Shown: positions 22,911 through 33,600, counted from the first letter of the stretch. The stretch is DNA of 41,846 nucleotides from an uncultured Chlorobiaceae bacterium (GCA_903994525.1 CAJEXW010000022.1:1-41846), one strand, 5' to 3'. The notes: generated from the sequence alone by a model not told the origin. Numbers and translations: made by a program.

Positions 22911-23737
22911 CCACCATGATCCTCAAGCAGCGCTTTCCTTTTCGCTTCGGGACAAGCTCCTACATCATCCCTGCCGACATCATTCCCAATGTGGAGTATC
23001 TCAAGGAGAAGGTTGATGATATTGAGCTGGTGCTGTTTGAATCCGATGAATTCAGCAACTTGCCCTCACCCGCTGATCTGCAGAAACTGGGGGAGTTGGC
23101 CGATGAGTGGTCGCTCACCTATTCCGTTCACCTGCCGCTTGACGTCTATCTTGGCAATCCCGACCGCGCAGAGCGGGAGCGCTCCGTTGGTAAATGCCTG
23201 CGGATTATTGAGTTGACCCGTGATCTGCCGAAATCTGCATACGTGATGCACTTTGAAGCGGGCGCGGGTGTTGATATCAACGGATTTTCTGCGGATGAGC
23301 AGCAACGCTTTTCCGAGGCACTGCGCGATTCCCTCGTGATGCTGCTGAATGGTACCGATGAACCTGCCTCATTCTTCTGTGCCGAAAATCTTAACTACCC
23401 CTTTGAACTTGTCTGGCCGGTCGTCGAGGAGTTCGGCCTCTCCGTGGCACTTGATGTGGGCCATCTCGAATACTACGGATTTCCGACAGCCGACTATCTC
23501 AAGTGCTACCTGCCCAAAGCGAAGGTACTGCATGTCCATGGCACGGTTGAGGGAAAAGATCACAACTCTCTGAGCTTTCTGAAACAGGAAGTGCTTGAGC
23601 TGCTTATGGTAGAACTTGCACGTCAGCCATTGGCCAGTCGTGTCTTTACCATGGAGATTTTTTCTGAAGCTGATTTTACTTCGTCGTGCGGGGTGATGGA
23701 GAAGTTTGTTTCTCCAGTGGTTGAGGATTTTGAATAA
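22907..23737 (+). CDS. cbiR: CbiR-type cobamide-remodelling phosphodiesterase
   Basis: The 276-residue TIM-barrel protein is of the AP-endonuclease-2/xylose-isomerase-like superfamily. CbiR removes the lower ligand of imported cobamides so that the cell can rebuild the form it needs. The N-terminus PFRFGTSSYIIPADIIPNV and the VDDIELVLFES strand fit CbiR. Candidate metal ligands lie in YSVHLPLD, YVMHFEAG, CAENLNYP, ALDVGHLEY and VLHVHGTVEG, and the C-terminus has TMEIFS. ATG 22907 is used, as in the duplicated 5' end at 22020. Position behind the cobO-btuC-btuD genes supports the call. Other TIM-barrel isomerases remain possible. Confidence 0.8.
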   Translation: MTTMILKQRFPFRFGTSSYIIPADIIPNVEYLKEKVDDIELVLFESDEFSNLPSPADLQKLGELADEWSLTYSVHLPLDVYLGNPDRAERERSVGKCLRIIELTRDLPKSAYVMHFEAGAGVDINGFSADEQQRFSEALRDSLVMLLNGTDEPASFFCAENLNYPFELVWPVVEEFGLSVALDVGHLEYYGFPTADYLKCYLPKAKVLHVHGTVEGKDHNSLSFLKQEVLELLMVELARQPLASRVFTMEIFSEADFTSSCGVMEKFVSPVVEDFE

Positions 23738-23738
23738 A

Positions 23739-24035
23739 GGGTTGCCTTTCCGGCAGCACCAGCCCATAAAGCAGCAGATCTTCATACATCCCATTTTTGA
23801 AAAGGTGCTGAACCAGATATCCTTCGCGTTTCAGGCCAGGCCTTTTCCATAACTCTTGCAGATGCTGGATTTCGGGCAAAGCAGAGGGCGGTGATGCGTG
23901 TGATTCCAGGCTCTTCGGAAGCAAACTGTATCATGCGCGAAACAGCTTCTGTGCAGAATCCTTTCCCCCAGTTTTCGACACCGATCCAGTAGCTTGCCAA
24001 GGTCTGCCGCACAGCCCTCTGTCTTCCATGCAATA
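23739..24035 (-). pseudogene. GNAT-family N-acetyltransferase, truncated and frameshifted
   Basis: On the minus strand, SYWIGVENWGKGFCTEAVSR is the acetyl-CoA-binding RimJ/RimL-type motif, followed by ITALCFARNPASARVMEK. A one-base frame change near 23838 then shifts reading to GLKREGYLVQHLFKNGMYED and LLLYGLVLPER, the normal GNAT end. The first about 70 residues are replaced by unrelated sequence. The gene is dead. Confidence 0.75.
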
Positions 24036-24228
24036 CCTGCTGCTTTTCATGAATCCCTATTGTCGGGAAAAAAAAGATCTCTCAACCGGATTCAGCCTCT
24101 TGAGCGTCTCAGCCGAAGACCACATGCCAGCTTGAAGCTCGGCAAGGTCTGCCGCACCCAGTGAGGTGGATTCGATGTTGTGTGGTCTCAAAACAGGGAG
24201 GCTCTGTCAACGCCAATATAGCAAGTTC

Positions 24229-24400
24229 ATGCTGCATGAAATTTGGCAAAGCGAAAGCTATAACCGCAATTGCCAGAAAATTAACGACACTCTTTTATAA
24301 TGTGCTCAGATACGGCATGAAGTATGTGGATCAGGGAGCGAATGACCAGGTTTTCATGGACAATACAAAGTATGCTGTATGCAGGGGCCTCTTGGTGTAG
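24229..24400 (+). pseudogene. Transposase C-terminal fragment (IS110-like)
   Basis: The frame reads KFGKAKAITAIARKLTTLFY and then NVLRYGMKYVDQGA. The lysine-rich AIARKL...FYNVLRYG...YVD pattern is typical of the C-terminal end of IS110-family transposases. The rest of the element is missing. The flanking bases (24036-24228 and 24401-24530) hold no gene that I can recognise. Confidence 0.5.
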
Positions 24401-24539
24401 CGTTTGTAATGGAGCGTTCATTCATTATCTTACCCAATTCTAATCACCGTGAACTGATGATTTTTTAATAATTTGTTCCGCCCTTGTTCCGTTGATGGTT
24501 TTTTGAGATTATTAACTTATTCAAAATAGAGTGGATAGG

Positions 24540-24926
24540 ATGAGTCCTGCAAATATAACAGATAAATTCGTTGTTGTCGGTGACAGAGTATTAATCAAAC
24601 CAAAATCTCCTGGCGAAAGAACAAAATCTGGCATTTATCTTCCTCCAGGCGTTCAGGAAAAAGAGAAGATCCAGACGGGATATATCATCAAAACAGGGCC
24701 GGGCTATCCTGTTGGCCCACCGCCGGAGTCAGATGAGCCATGGAAAGAGCATGTTGCAGTAGCTCAGTACATACCGCTTCAGGCAAAGGTTGGTGATATG
24801 GCAATTTTCATCCAGAACAGCTCTTATGAGATTGAGTATGACGATGAGCGTTATATTATTGTTCCGAATGCAGCTATCTTGCTCTTGATCAGGGAGGATG
24901 ACGATCTGGACTACTACCTTCGATAA
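24540..24926 (+). CDS. GroES-family (Cpn10) protein
   Basis: The 128-residue protein has the GroES fold signature: FVVVGDRVLIKPK, ERTKSGIYLPPGVQEKEKIQ (mobile loop region) and TGYIIKTGPGYPVGPPPESD, then QAKVGDMAIFIQ and ERYIIVPNAAILLLIR. It is longer than housekeeping GroES (about 97 residues), with an insert after the GPG segment. It is therefore a divergent paralogue rather than the main co-chaperonin; no groEL is adjacent. I prefer ATG 24540 to GTG 24531 because the protein core begins soon after. Confidence 0.8.
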   Translation: MSPANITDKFVVVGDRVLIKPKSPGERTKSGIYLPPGVQEKEKIQTGYIIKTGPGYPVGPPPESDEPWKEHVAVAQYIPLQAKVGDMAIFIQNSSYEIEYDDERYIIVPNAAILLLIREDDDLDYYLR

Positions 24927-24971
24927 GTTGCCCCTCTTCACCTTTGCTTTGAAACTGACAATATTTTGATC

Positions 24972-25940
24972 ATGACCAGAGACCTCGCATCACACAGCCC
25001 TGCCACCTTTTCTCACCAGGAACTTTTTCAGAAGATTGGTGTGCTGAAAAAAGAGATGAACGCCATTATCCTTGCTCACTATTACACTGTTCCAGAGATA
25101 CAGCAGGTGGCGGATATTGTTGGTGACAGTCTCGCTCTTGCCAGGGCTGCCGAAAAAAATGATGCTGATGTGATTGTTTTTGCGGGAGTTTATTTTATGG
25201 CTGAAACCGCCAAAATACTGAATCCCGATAAACAGGTGCTGATGCCGGATGCCCATGCCGGATGCCCGCTTGCCGACAGTTGTCCGGCAGATGAGTTCAG
25301 GAAGTTCAAGGAGCAGCATCCTGGATCAATTGTGATTACCTATATTAATTCGACGGCCGAGATCAAGGCGCTCTCCGATATCACCTGCACCTCATCGAAT
25401 GTCGAACATATCATTCGTCAGATTCCTGAAAACCAGCAGATTATTTTTGGGCCCGACCGAAACCTTGGTGCCTATATTGCCAAAAAGTTCAACAGAGAGA
25501 TGGCGCTCTGGCAGGGCTACTGCTATGTGCATGATGATTTTTCGGAGGAGTATATGCTGAAGGTCTGTTCGGAGCAGCCGGATGCGGAGCTTATAGCCCA
25601 TCCTGAATGTCAGGAGGAGGTGTTGCGTCATGCTGTTTTTGTCGGTTCAACCAAAGCGTTGCTTGATTATACGGTGTCAAGCTCTTGCCGGAAGTTTATT
25701 GTAGCTACAGAGCCCGGTATTCTCTACGAGATGCAGCGACGTTCACCCGGTAAACTCTTTCTGCCCGCCCCGAAAGCGCTGGATAATCATCGTGGTGTCT
25801 GCACCCAGATGAAGCAGAACACCCTTGCAAAGCTTTACCAGTGCATGGTGAACCGGAAGCCTGAAATTGTGGTGGAAGAAACACTTCGTCTTGAGGCCCT
25901 TGGCTCTATCAGACGAATGCTCCAAATGTCTCCAGGATAA
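24972..25940 (+). CDS. nadA: Quinolinate synthase
   Basis: The 322-residue NadA condenses iminoaspartate with dihydroxyacetone phosphate to quinolinate in NAD biosynthesis, using a 4Fe-4S cluster. Visible features are ILAHYYTVPEIQQVADIVGDS, MPDAHAGCPLADSC (first cluster cysteine), YINSTAEIKALSDITCTSSN (second cysteine region), IFGPDRNLGAY and HPECQEEV. CTQMKQNTL (last cysteine region) lies near the end. Length and motifs are typical. The first in-frame ATG (24972) is chosen over the TTG two codons earlier. It is followed after 6 bases by the pentapeptide-repeat gene. Confidence 0.95.
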   Translation: MTRDLASHSPATFSHQELFQKIGVLKKEMNAIILAHYYTVPEIQQVADIVGDSLALARAAEKNDADVIVFAGVYFMAETAKILNPDKQVLMPDAHAGCPLADSCPADEFRKFKEQHPGSIVITYINSTAEIKALSDITCTSSNVEHIIRQIPENQQIIFGPDRNLGAYIAKKFNREMALWQGYCYVHDDFSEEYMLKVCSEQPDAELIAHPECQEEVLRHAVFVGSTKALLDYTVSSSCRKFIVATEPGILYEMQRRSPGKLFLPAPKALDNHRGVCTQMKQNTLAKLYQCMVNRKPEIVVEETLRLEALGSIRRMLQMSPG

Positions 25941-25946
25941 AACCCT

Positions 25947-26975
25947 ATGGCAGATTCAGAACAGTTGCGACTGCTCAAAGAGAGCGTCTCCTCCTGGAAC
26001 CTCTGGTGTCGTGAGCATCCGGACGTTCGTCCTGATCTCCGGGGTGCCACCCTGGCCTCTCTTGATCTTCGGGGTATCAACCTTGAAGAGGCAAATCTCA
26101 GCGGGGCTGATCTGCGCGGCACGAACCTCAGCAAGGCAAATGTGCGGGGAGTTAATTTCAGTAAAAGCACCATTGATATTTTTACACAATATGACGATAT
26201 CCGTGGTTGTGATGTTGGCGTTAATGGACTTTACTCCCCGGTGACCGACTCTGCGGCCCTGTTGCGGATTGATCCGCCCGGCAACTCCATGCAGGGGGCC
26301 AGCGCTGAGGCGGTGCTCGAAAGCCTCCGCCATGCCCGCAAGCTCCATACCTTTTCGCTGCTGCTTGCCGGAATTGCCCTGCTCTTTATCATTATCAAAC
26401 CAAAAACCATTACGCTGCCCTACCTTGCAGGATCATTCAAATTTGATGAGTTCAATTACTCTTTTCTGGCGATGATTCTCTCAACGGTGCTTTTGATTCA
26501 GGTCTCCTCTTTTATTGAGTCAGCCCTGCAGGGGGCTCGCTATCTGAACGACCGCAGGGCGGCCATGCTTGTGGGCCATTTTCCATGGCTGCTTTCAAAG
26601 TATGAAAGCGAACAGCCAAATCAACGGCAGTCAAAAGTGATGCGCCTCCTGCTGGTCTTTCATCCAATGGTCTATCTCTATTTTTTTACGAAATGGGATC
26701 TGCTTTTCAACGCAGACTGGGCCGCATTGGCGCAGCACTATAAGGAGATGTCAGTTGTTTTCGGTGAATATCTGCTGCCGGTACTCTATGTTGTGCTTAT
26801 GAAGCTCTGTATCCATATTTTCCGGCTATCTGAAGGGTTTCAGAAACCTATCCTTTTCGATACCGAAACAGAGCGCGGACGACGTTCTGATATGGAACGC
26901 CTTGCGATTGCCGTTGAAAAACAGGCATCCCGTACCGCAGAGCTTGTTGAACTCATGCGCAAAAGAGAGGGGTGA
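25947..26975 (+). CDS. Pentapeptide-repeat membrane protein
   Basis: The 342-residue protein has three visible parts. Residues about 28-75 are a short pentapeptide-repeat helix (LRGATLASLDLRGINLEEAN, then LSGADLRGTNLSKANVRGVNF). A middle linker follows. The remainder has about five hydrophobic segments (from FSLLLAGIALLFIIIK at about residue 137), in the pattern of small helical membrane proteins. The C-terminus is a charged helix (DMERLAIAVEKQASRTAELVE). No function is known; pentapeptide repeats can be structural or DNA-mimicking. It is packed between nadA (6 bp) and pepD (overlap or 2 bp), so probably co-transcribed. Confidence 0.8.
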   Translation: MADSEQLRLLKESVSSWNLWCREHPDVRPDLRGATLASLDLRGINLEEANLSGADLRGTNLSKANVRGVNFSKSTIDIFTQYDDIRGCDVGVNGLYSPVTDSAALLRIDPPGNSMQGASAEAVLESLRHARKLHTFSLLLAGIALLFIIIKPKTITLPYLAGSFKFDEFNYSFLAMILSTVLLIQVSSFIESALQGARYLNDRRAAMLVGHFPWLLSKYESEQPNQRQSKVMRLLLVFHPMVYLYFFTKWDLLFNADWAALAQHYKEMSVVFGEYLLPVLYVVLMKLCIHIFRLSEGFQKPILFDTETERGRRSDMERLAIAVEKQASRTAELVELMRKREG

Positions 26976-26977
26976 GC

Positions 26978-28438
26978 ATGGGTAAGGAAATTGCACTGCT
27001 CAATCCACAGGAGGTGTGGAGTTGTTTTTACTGCTTGACGCAGATACCCCGTCCTTCCAAAAAAGAGGAGAAGATCAGGGCATTTATGGTCGATTTTGGT
27101 CAACGTCTCGGTTTGGAGAGCGTTGTTGATGAGGTTGGCAATGTGCTCATCAGCAAACCGGCTACGGCTGGAATGGCGAATCGGAAAGGTGTGATTCTGC
27201 AAGCCCATCTTGATATGGTGCCGCAGAAGAACAGTGACAAGCTTCACGACTTTGAAGCAGACCCCATTCAAACAATCATTGATGGCGACTGGGTGCGGGC
27301 TGACGGCACGACTCTCGGTGCCGACAATGGCATGGGGGTTGCTGCGGCAATGGCCGTGCTTGCATCACAAGAGTTCCAGCATGGCCCGATTGAAGTGCTT
27401 TTTACCACAGATGAGGAGGCGGGGATGAGCGGTGCCACCGGCCTGAAACCCGGTCTGCTCAAGGGTGATATTCTGATCAACATGGATTCGGAAGAGGAGG
27501 GGGAGCTCTTTATCGGCTGTGCCGGAGGCACCAACGGGAGGATGATCTTTCGCTATCATGGGCAACCGCTTCCGCCTGATTCCAAAGGGTTCAGAATCAA
27601 GGTAACAGGGTTACGGGGTGGCCACAGTGGGGTGGATATTCACCTTGGCCGTGGCAATGCCAACAAGATCATGAACCGGATTCTCTCTCATGGCCAACGC
27701 ACTTGTGGATTGCTGCTTGCTTCCATCAATGGGGGGAGCCTTCGCAACGCCATCCCGCGTGAATCCTTTGCTCATATCGCTCTTCCGGCTGACAGAGTAG
27801 CGGAATTTCTTGACCATTTTTCAATGCTGACCAACGTTATCAAGCAGGAGTTGTCGGTCGTTGAGCCTGCCCTGAAGATTGAGGTGATCACCGCAGAGCT
27901 GCCGGAGACAGTGATGGAACAAGCCGTCCTCGTACAATTGCTGAACGCCATTTATGCCTCTCCGAATGGGGTCGTGCGCATGAGCAACGACATGGATGGT
28001 CTGGTGGAAACCTCCAATAATCTTGCCATGGTAACATCCGGAAATGGAACGATTACGGTTGACCATCTCTTCAGAAGCTCGGTTGACTCCGCCAGAGATG
28101 ATCTTGAAATCATGCTGAAAAGCATTTCGGATCTTGCCAGCGCTGCATCTCTCTTTGATGGAGCCTATCCCGGCTGGAAACCCAATCCTGATTCGCCCAT
28201 CCTCAAGATCATGCAGGAAGTGTATCACCAGAGGTTCGGGAATATCCCAAACGTAACAGCCATACATGCCGGTCTCGAATGCGGGATTTTGGGGGGCACC
28301 TATCCCGATCTTGACATGATCTCCTTTGGCCCCACCATTCGCTTTCCGCACTCGCCCGATGAAAAGGTCAACATTCCATCTGTCAGCAAATTCTGGGACT
28401 TTCTTGTTGAGACGCTGAAGAGCATACCCGCGAAGTAA
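26978..28438 (+). CDS. pepD: Aminoacyl-histidine dipeptidase (M20)
   Basis: The 486-residue PepD-type zinc peptidase hydrolyses Xaa-His and other dipeptides in the cytoplasm. M20 metal-binding motifs are visible: LQAHLDMVPQ (His, Asp), TTLGADNGMGV (bridging Asp), FTTDEEAGMSG (catalytic Glu-Glu), INMDSEEEGE and a distal HAGLECGIL. The central dimerisation domain contains GGHSGVDIHLGRGNA. The ATG at 26978 is preferred; a GTG at 26972 overlaps the preceding stop. The length matches the family. Confidence 0.92.
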   Translation: MGKEIALLNPQEVWSCFYCLTQIPRPSKKEEKIRAFMVDFGQRLGLESVVDEVGNVLISKPATAGMANRKGVILQAHLDMVPQKNSDKLHDFEADPIQTIIDGDWVRADGTTLGADNGMGVAAAMAVLASQEFQHGPIEVLFTTDEEAGMSGATGLKPGLLKGDILINMDSEEEGELFIGCAGGTNGRMIFRYHGQPLPPDSKGFRIKVTGLRGGHSGVDIHLGRGNANKIMNRILSHGQRTCGLLLASINGGSLRNAIPRESFAHIALPADRVAEFLDHFSMLTNVIKQELSVVEPALKIEVITAELPETVMEQAVLVQLLNAIYASPNGVVRMSNDMDGLVETSNNLAMVTSGNGTITVDHLFRSSVDSARDDLEIMLKSISDLASAASLFDGAYPGWKPNPDSPILKIMQEVYHQRFGNIPNVTAIHAGLECGILGGTYPDLDMISFGPTIRFPHSPDEKVNIPSVSKFWDFLVETLKSIPAK

Positions 28439-28704
28439 TCGTATTTTATCGGTCTGTGCTGGCAGTGTCTTGCAGCCAATAACGTGGAGGATTCGACCTC
28501 CTTTATCGAGTTCATACTTCAGGCGTTGCTCGATGCCATGCTTGAGCAATGAGAGAACCGTTCGTTTTACGTGATTGTCCCACTCTGTTTTCCGGTCAAA
28601 AAGTTTTATATTTTGGCGTGTAGTAAAAAAGTATTACGCTCTGTAGCTGATGTGTTTGAGTGTCGATACCCTTTATGGGATCATGAGTTAAATGGAGGAT
28701 GACG

Positions 28705-30222
28705 ATGAAAAAGCTGCCGATAGGGATACAGACGTTCAGTGAGATCATTAATGAGGATTATCTCTATATCGACAAAACGGAGATTGCTTGTAGCCTGATT
28801 AACCGCTTTAAATATGTTTTTCTGTCGCGGCCCAGGCGATTTGGGAAGAGCCTGTTTCTCGACACGCTGAAAAATATTTTTGAAGGGAATCAGGAGTTGT
28901 TTCGTGAGCTGCTGATTGAGAAGCAGTGGAACTGGGAGGTGAAATATCCGGTCATCAAGATCAGTTTCAGTGGCGGGATTCACTCGAAAGCCGACCTGGA
29001 GGAGGATTTGCAGTACATCCTCAAATCCAATGAAAAGCGACTTGGGCTGGAGTGTGAAAACAGAACCAGGGCACAACACTTCTTCGCGGAATTAATCGAA
29101 AAAGCCTGGGAAAAATATCATCAGAAGGTGGTTATTCTGATTGATGAGTATGACAAGCCGATTCTGGACAATATTGACACTATCCCTGAGGCTCTCATCA
29201 TTCGGGATGGGATGCGTGACTTTTATACAAAAATCAAGGAGAACGACGAGTATCTGCGCTTTGTGTTTCTCACCGGAGTGAGCAAATTCTCCAAAGTGTC
29301 GCTCTTCAGCGGCCTGAACAATCTCGAAGACATCAGCCTCAACCCTGACTATGGCAATGTCTGCGGGTACACCCAGCTTGATCTGGAGAGCTCTTTTACT
29401 CCTTATCTCGAAGGGGTGGATATGGAGCAGGTCAAACGGTGGTACAATGGTTATAATTTTTTGGGTGACAAGGTCTATAACCCTTTCGATATTCTGCTCT
29501 TTATCAGAAACCAGCGTACATTCAAAAACTATTGGTTTGAGACCGGAACGCCCGGATTTCTGATTGAGCTCATCAAAAAGAACAGCTATTTCATCCCCAA
29601 ATTTATTGGATTACAAGTTAATGAGTCTCTGATCAACAGCTTTGACCTTGAAAATCTCAGGCTGGAGGCTCTTCTGTTTCAGACAGGCTACCTGACCATA
29701 AAGCGCCTGATTCCGTTGGATATGGGATTTGGCTATGAGTTGGGATTTCCCAACATGGAGGTGCAGACCAGTTTTAACGATTATATCCTGCAATCGGTGA
29801 CCAGCGTTTCGGAAAATGAGCCGATCCGCCGTGAGCTGCTTGCTCTCATGAGAAGTGGGGATGTTGCAAGTCTGGAACCGGTTATCAAGCGCCTTTTTGC
29901 CAGTATCGCCTATAACAATTACACCAACAACGACATTGAGAGGTACGAGGGCTTTTACGCCAGCGTGCTCTATGCCTATTTTTCGAGTATCGGGGTGGAC
30001 ATCATCGCCGAGGATGTGAGCAACAAGGGCAGAATTGACCTGACCATAAAGGCCGGCGGGAAAACCTTTCTCTTTGAATTCAAGGTGACCGGCGGGGAGC
30101 CGCTTGAACAGATCAGGACGATGAAGTATTACGAGAAATATGAAGGCGAACGCTATCTGATTGGCATTGTCTTTGACCCCGGAGCAAGAAACGTCAGCAA
30201 GTTTGAGTGGGAGAAGTTGTGA
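28705..30222 (+). CDS. AAA-ATPase-like / DUF1703 PD-(D/E)xK protein
   Basis: The 505-residue protein belongs to a family abundant in Bacteroidota and Chlorobiota. It carries an N-terminal AAA-ATPase-like domain (LPIGIQTFSEIINEDYLYID, then RPRRFGKSLFLDTL in place of a classical P-loop, and VVILIDEYDKPI as Walker B) and a C-terminal DUF1703 nuclease-like domain. The latter ends GRIDLTIKAGGKTFLFEFKV with the Asp and Glu-x-Lys of PD-(D/E)xK. ATG 28705 has a GGAGG 6 bases upstream. Function is unknown; a mobile or defence link has been suggested for similar genes. The preceding 266 bp (28439-28704) hold nothing convincing. Confidence 0.85.
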   Translation: MKKLPIGIQTFSEIINEDYLYIDKTEIACSLINRFKYVFLSRPRRFGKSLFLDTLKNIFEGNQELFRELLIEKQWNWEVKYPVIKISFSGGIHSKADLEEDLQYILKSNEKRLGLECENRTRAQHFFAELIEKAWEKYHQKVVILIDEYDKPILDNIDTIPEALIIRDGMRDFYTKIKENDEYLRFVFLTGVSKFSKVSLFSGLNNLEDISLNPDYGNVCGYTQLDLESSFTPYLEGVDMEQVKRWYNGYNFLGDKVYNPFDILLFIRNQRTFKNYWFETGTPGFLIELIKKNSYFIPKFIGLQVNESLINSFDLENLRLEALLFQTGYLTIKRLIPLDMGFGYELGFPNMEVQTSFNDYILQSVTSVSENEPIRRELLALMRSGDVASLEPVIKRLFASIAYNNYTNNDIERYEGFYASVLYAYFSSIGVDIIAEDVSNKGRIDLTIKAGGKTFLFEFKVTGGEPLEQIRTMKYYEKYEGERYLIGIVFDPGARNVSKFEWEKL

Positions 30223-30303
30223 CGCTCCGAACCAGAGCGGTAGGTGACTCGCCGCTGGATGCTGCTCTGCAACTACCGGAATCTGCTCTGGTATTGCCGG
30301 AAA

Positions 30304-30462
30304 GTTCTCTTCTGGAGGTTCATCAACGCATTCTGCCATCGCGATTATCGTGACCCCGACTTATTCAAAAACCGCGTCGAGATACGTAATCCCGGCGGGT
30401 AGAACCAGAAGCTGCTCGTGCTCGAGCAGGCAGAGACATTGATTAAATCGTCGGAAAAGTAA
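30304..30462 (+). pseudogene. Remnant of an AlbA/HATPase (RecG-like) DNA-binding protein
   Basis: The frame reads FINAFCHRDYRDPDLFKNRVEI and then RNPGG, matching the LREAxxNAxxHRDY...RIEIxNPGG signature of AlbA_2/HATPase_c_4 proteins. A TAG (30400-30402) interrupts it, after which the same frame continues for 19 codons. Both ends are missing. The remaining bases up to 30627 are AT-rich and probably contain the nrdJ promoter, which I could not pin down. Confidence 0.55.
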
Positions 30463-30627
30463 TTTTCTTTCTCATTTTTGCCTGAAAAAATTCCTGTTAT
30501 ATTGTCTTGCTCCTTGTAAGAGAGTAGCCTCTTCGCTTGGCTTTTCTTTTTATTATAGATGATATAACTCTCTGTTATAAAATATTTTATGTTTCGCTCC
30601 ACCCAACTTTGATACTGGAGAATTTAT

Positions 30628-33600
30628 ATGAAAATAGCCCGTCTTTTCACCCAGCCCTGCCAGAATGTCTATGACCGGTTTGAATATACAACACGCACCT
30701 CGGTGCTGCGCAACCCTGATGGCTCAAAGGTTTTTGAGATGAACAATATAGAGGTGCCGGTGCAGTGGTCACAGGTCGCGGCTGATATTCTGGCGCAAAA
30801 GTATTTTCGCAAGACGGGTATTGTGCAGCGTGATGAGCAAGGCAACACGCTCACCAACAGCGATGGAACGCCAATGACGGGCAGTGAGCATTCGATCCGG
30901 CAGGTGGTGCACCGAATGGCGGGTTGCTGGAAAGAGTGGGGCGAAAAGAACCAGTATTTTGATACGCCCGACGATGCGCAGGCCTTTTATGACGAAGTTG
31001 CCTTCATGATTCTCGGGCAGATGGGCGCTCCTAATTCGCCGCAGTGGTTCAATACGGGGCTCAATTTTGCCTACGGAACCACCGGCCCTGCCCAAGGCCA
31101 CTATTATGTGGATCCGGCAAGCGGCGAGGTGAAGGAGTCGGGGGATGCCTACTCACGCCCCCAGGCGCACGCCTGTTTTATTCAGTCGGTCAATGATGAC
31201 CTGGTCAACGATGGCGGGATTTTTGATCTGGCGATGCGTGAAGCGAGGGTCTTCAAATTTGGCAGCGGCTCCGGCACTAACTACTCCAACCTGCGTTCGG
31301 GCGGGGAGACGCTGAGTGGTGGAGGAAGCTCTTCGGGGTTGATGAGCTTTTTGAAAATTTTTGATTCTGCGGCAGGAGCGATAAAGTCGGGCGGTACTAC
31401 TCGACGGGCGGCCAAAATGGTGATTGTTGATATCGACCATCCTGATGTCGAGAAATTTATCGAGTGGAAGGCGAAAGAGGAGGACAAGGTGGCCTCGCTG
31501 GTGGCCGGCTCGAGAATCTGTTCGCGCTTCCTTCAGGCGATTGTAGAAGAGGCTCTTGCCAACGGGGTGGATCGTAAAACTAATCCGCAACTGCAGCAGT
31601 TGATTCAGAATGCGCTGAGCAGGGCGGTGCCGATGAGCTACATTATTCGTGTGCTTGCGCTGGTTGAGCAGGGATATACCACGCTTGATTTTGCGGAGTA
31701 CAACTCCAATTACGAATCGGAAGCCTATTCGACGGTTGGCGGGCAGAACTCCAATAATACGGTTCGGGTCACCAACGAGTTCATGAAGGCGGTGGAAAAT
31801 GATGAGGTGTGGGATCTTCGCCAGCGTACGACAGGCAAAACTGCAAGAGTTGTCAAGGCGCGTGACCTCTGGGAAAAAATTCTGCTCAGCGCCTGGAAAT
31901 GTGCCGATCCCGGTTTGCAGTTCGATACCACCATCAACGAATGGCACACCTGCCCGAAGAGTGGCCGCATCAACGCCAGCAACCCCTGTTCGGAGTACAT
32001 GTTTCTCGACGATACCGCCTGCAACCTTGCCAGCCTCAACCTGGTCCATTTTGTGGATGAGGCATCGGGCACCATGAAGGTGAAGGAGCTCCAGCACGCC
32101 TCGGCGTTATGGACGGTGGTGCTCGAAATTTCGGTGCTGATGGCCCATTTTCCTTCAAGGGATATTGCCCGCCTGAGCTATGAGTTCAGAACACTTGGCC
32201 TTGGGTTTGCCAATCTTGGCACGGTGCTGATGGTGCTCGGCATGCCTTACGATTCACCTCAGGCGCTTGCCCTTGCGGGCGCAATTTCTGCCTTGATGAC
32301 CGGTCAGGCGTATGTCACCTCGGCAGATATGGCCCACGATCTTGGCACCTTCAGCGGTTATGCGGCAAATGCCAGTGAGATGCTTCGCGTCATTCGTAAC
32401 CACCGCAGAGCGGCGCAAAACCTCTCCGAAACGGAGTACGAGGGGTTATCGGTCAAGCCACGTGGCATTGATTCGGAGTACTGCCCGAAAGAGCTGTTTG
32501 AGGCAGCAGGCAAAGTGTGGGACAAGGCGTTGCAGAAGGGAGAAAAGTATGGCTTCAGAAATGCCCAGGTGAGCGTTATTGCTCCCACCGGCACCATCGG
32601 GCTGGTAATGGATTGCGATACCACCGGCATTGAGCCGGAGTTTGCCATTGTCAAATTCAAAAAACTTGCTGGTGGGGGCTATTTTAAAATTGTCAACCAG
32701 TCGGTGCAGAAGGCGCTTGAGCGTCTTGGATACACCAGCTCGCAGATTGAGGATATTGAACACTACTGCAAGGGGCATGGCACGCTGGCTGGTTCACCCT
32801 CAATTAATCGGCAGTGGCTGAAAAGTCGTGGATTTACCGATGAGAAGATTGACGTGGTGGAGTCGCAGCTTGAAACGGTTTTTGATATCCGTTTTGCCTT
32901 CAACAAGTGGATTCTTGGCGAGGATTTCAGCGCCGCGCTTGGCTTTACTGAGGAGCAGCTCAACAATCCTGATTTTGACATGCTGCAGGCGCTTGGGGCA
33001 ACAGAGGCCGATGCAGCGGCGACCAATGACTATATCTGTGGCACCATGACCATCGAGGGGGCACCTCACCTGAAGCATGAGCATCTCGCAGTGTTTGATT
33101 GTGCCAGCAGGTGCGGCAAAAAAGGGGTACGCTTTATCAGGCACGAAGCTCATATTCGCATGATGTCGGCGGTTCAGCCCTTTATTTCAGGGGCGATCTC
33201 AAAAACCGTCAACATGCCGGGCACAGCCACCACGGCTGAAATTGGAGATGTCTACCGATCCGCCTGGCAGCTTATGGTCAAGGCGGTAACGGTCTATCGC
33301 GATGGTTCGAAGCTCTCACAGCCGCTTAATAGTTCAAGCTATCAGGATCTTGACGAGATTATCATGCTTGGTACCGAGGAGAGCCTTGACGAGACCAAAG
33401 GGCCGAAAGAGGTGCAGGAGCGGATTATTGAAAAGGTGTACCATCGTTCCGAGCGCCGGATGCTGCCGAAACGGAGGAAGGGGTATATCCGTGAAGCCTA
33501 TGTTGGTGGACACAAGGTGTTTCTCAGAACGGGGGAGTACGACGATGGCTCTCTTGGTGAAGTTTTTATTGATATGTACAAGGAGGGTGCCTCTTTCAAG

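Noticed and set aside
28439..28549. On the minus strand GGAGG-TCGAAT-CCTCC resembles a tRNA T-arm.
   Set aside because: The loop is one base short, and there is no acceptor stem, anticodon arm or CCA end around it.
27821..28549. Long minus-strand frame of 242 codons overlapping pepD.
   Set aside because: It is antisense to a well-supported M20 peptidase and matches no family; high-GC codon use opens such shadow frames.
31153..32097. Minus-strand frame of 314 codons inside nrdJ.
   Set aside because: Shadow of the nrdJ coding sequence with no family resemblance.
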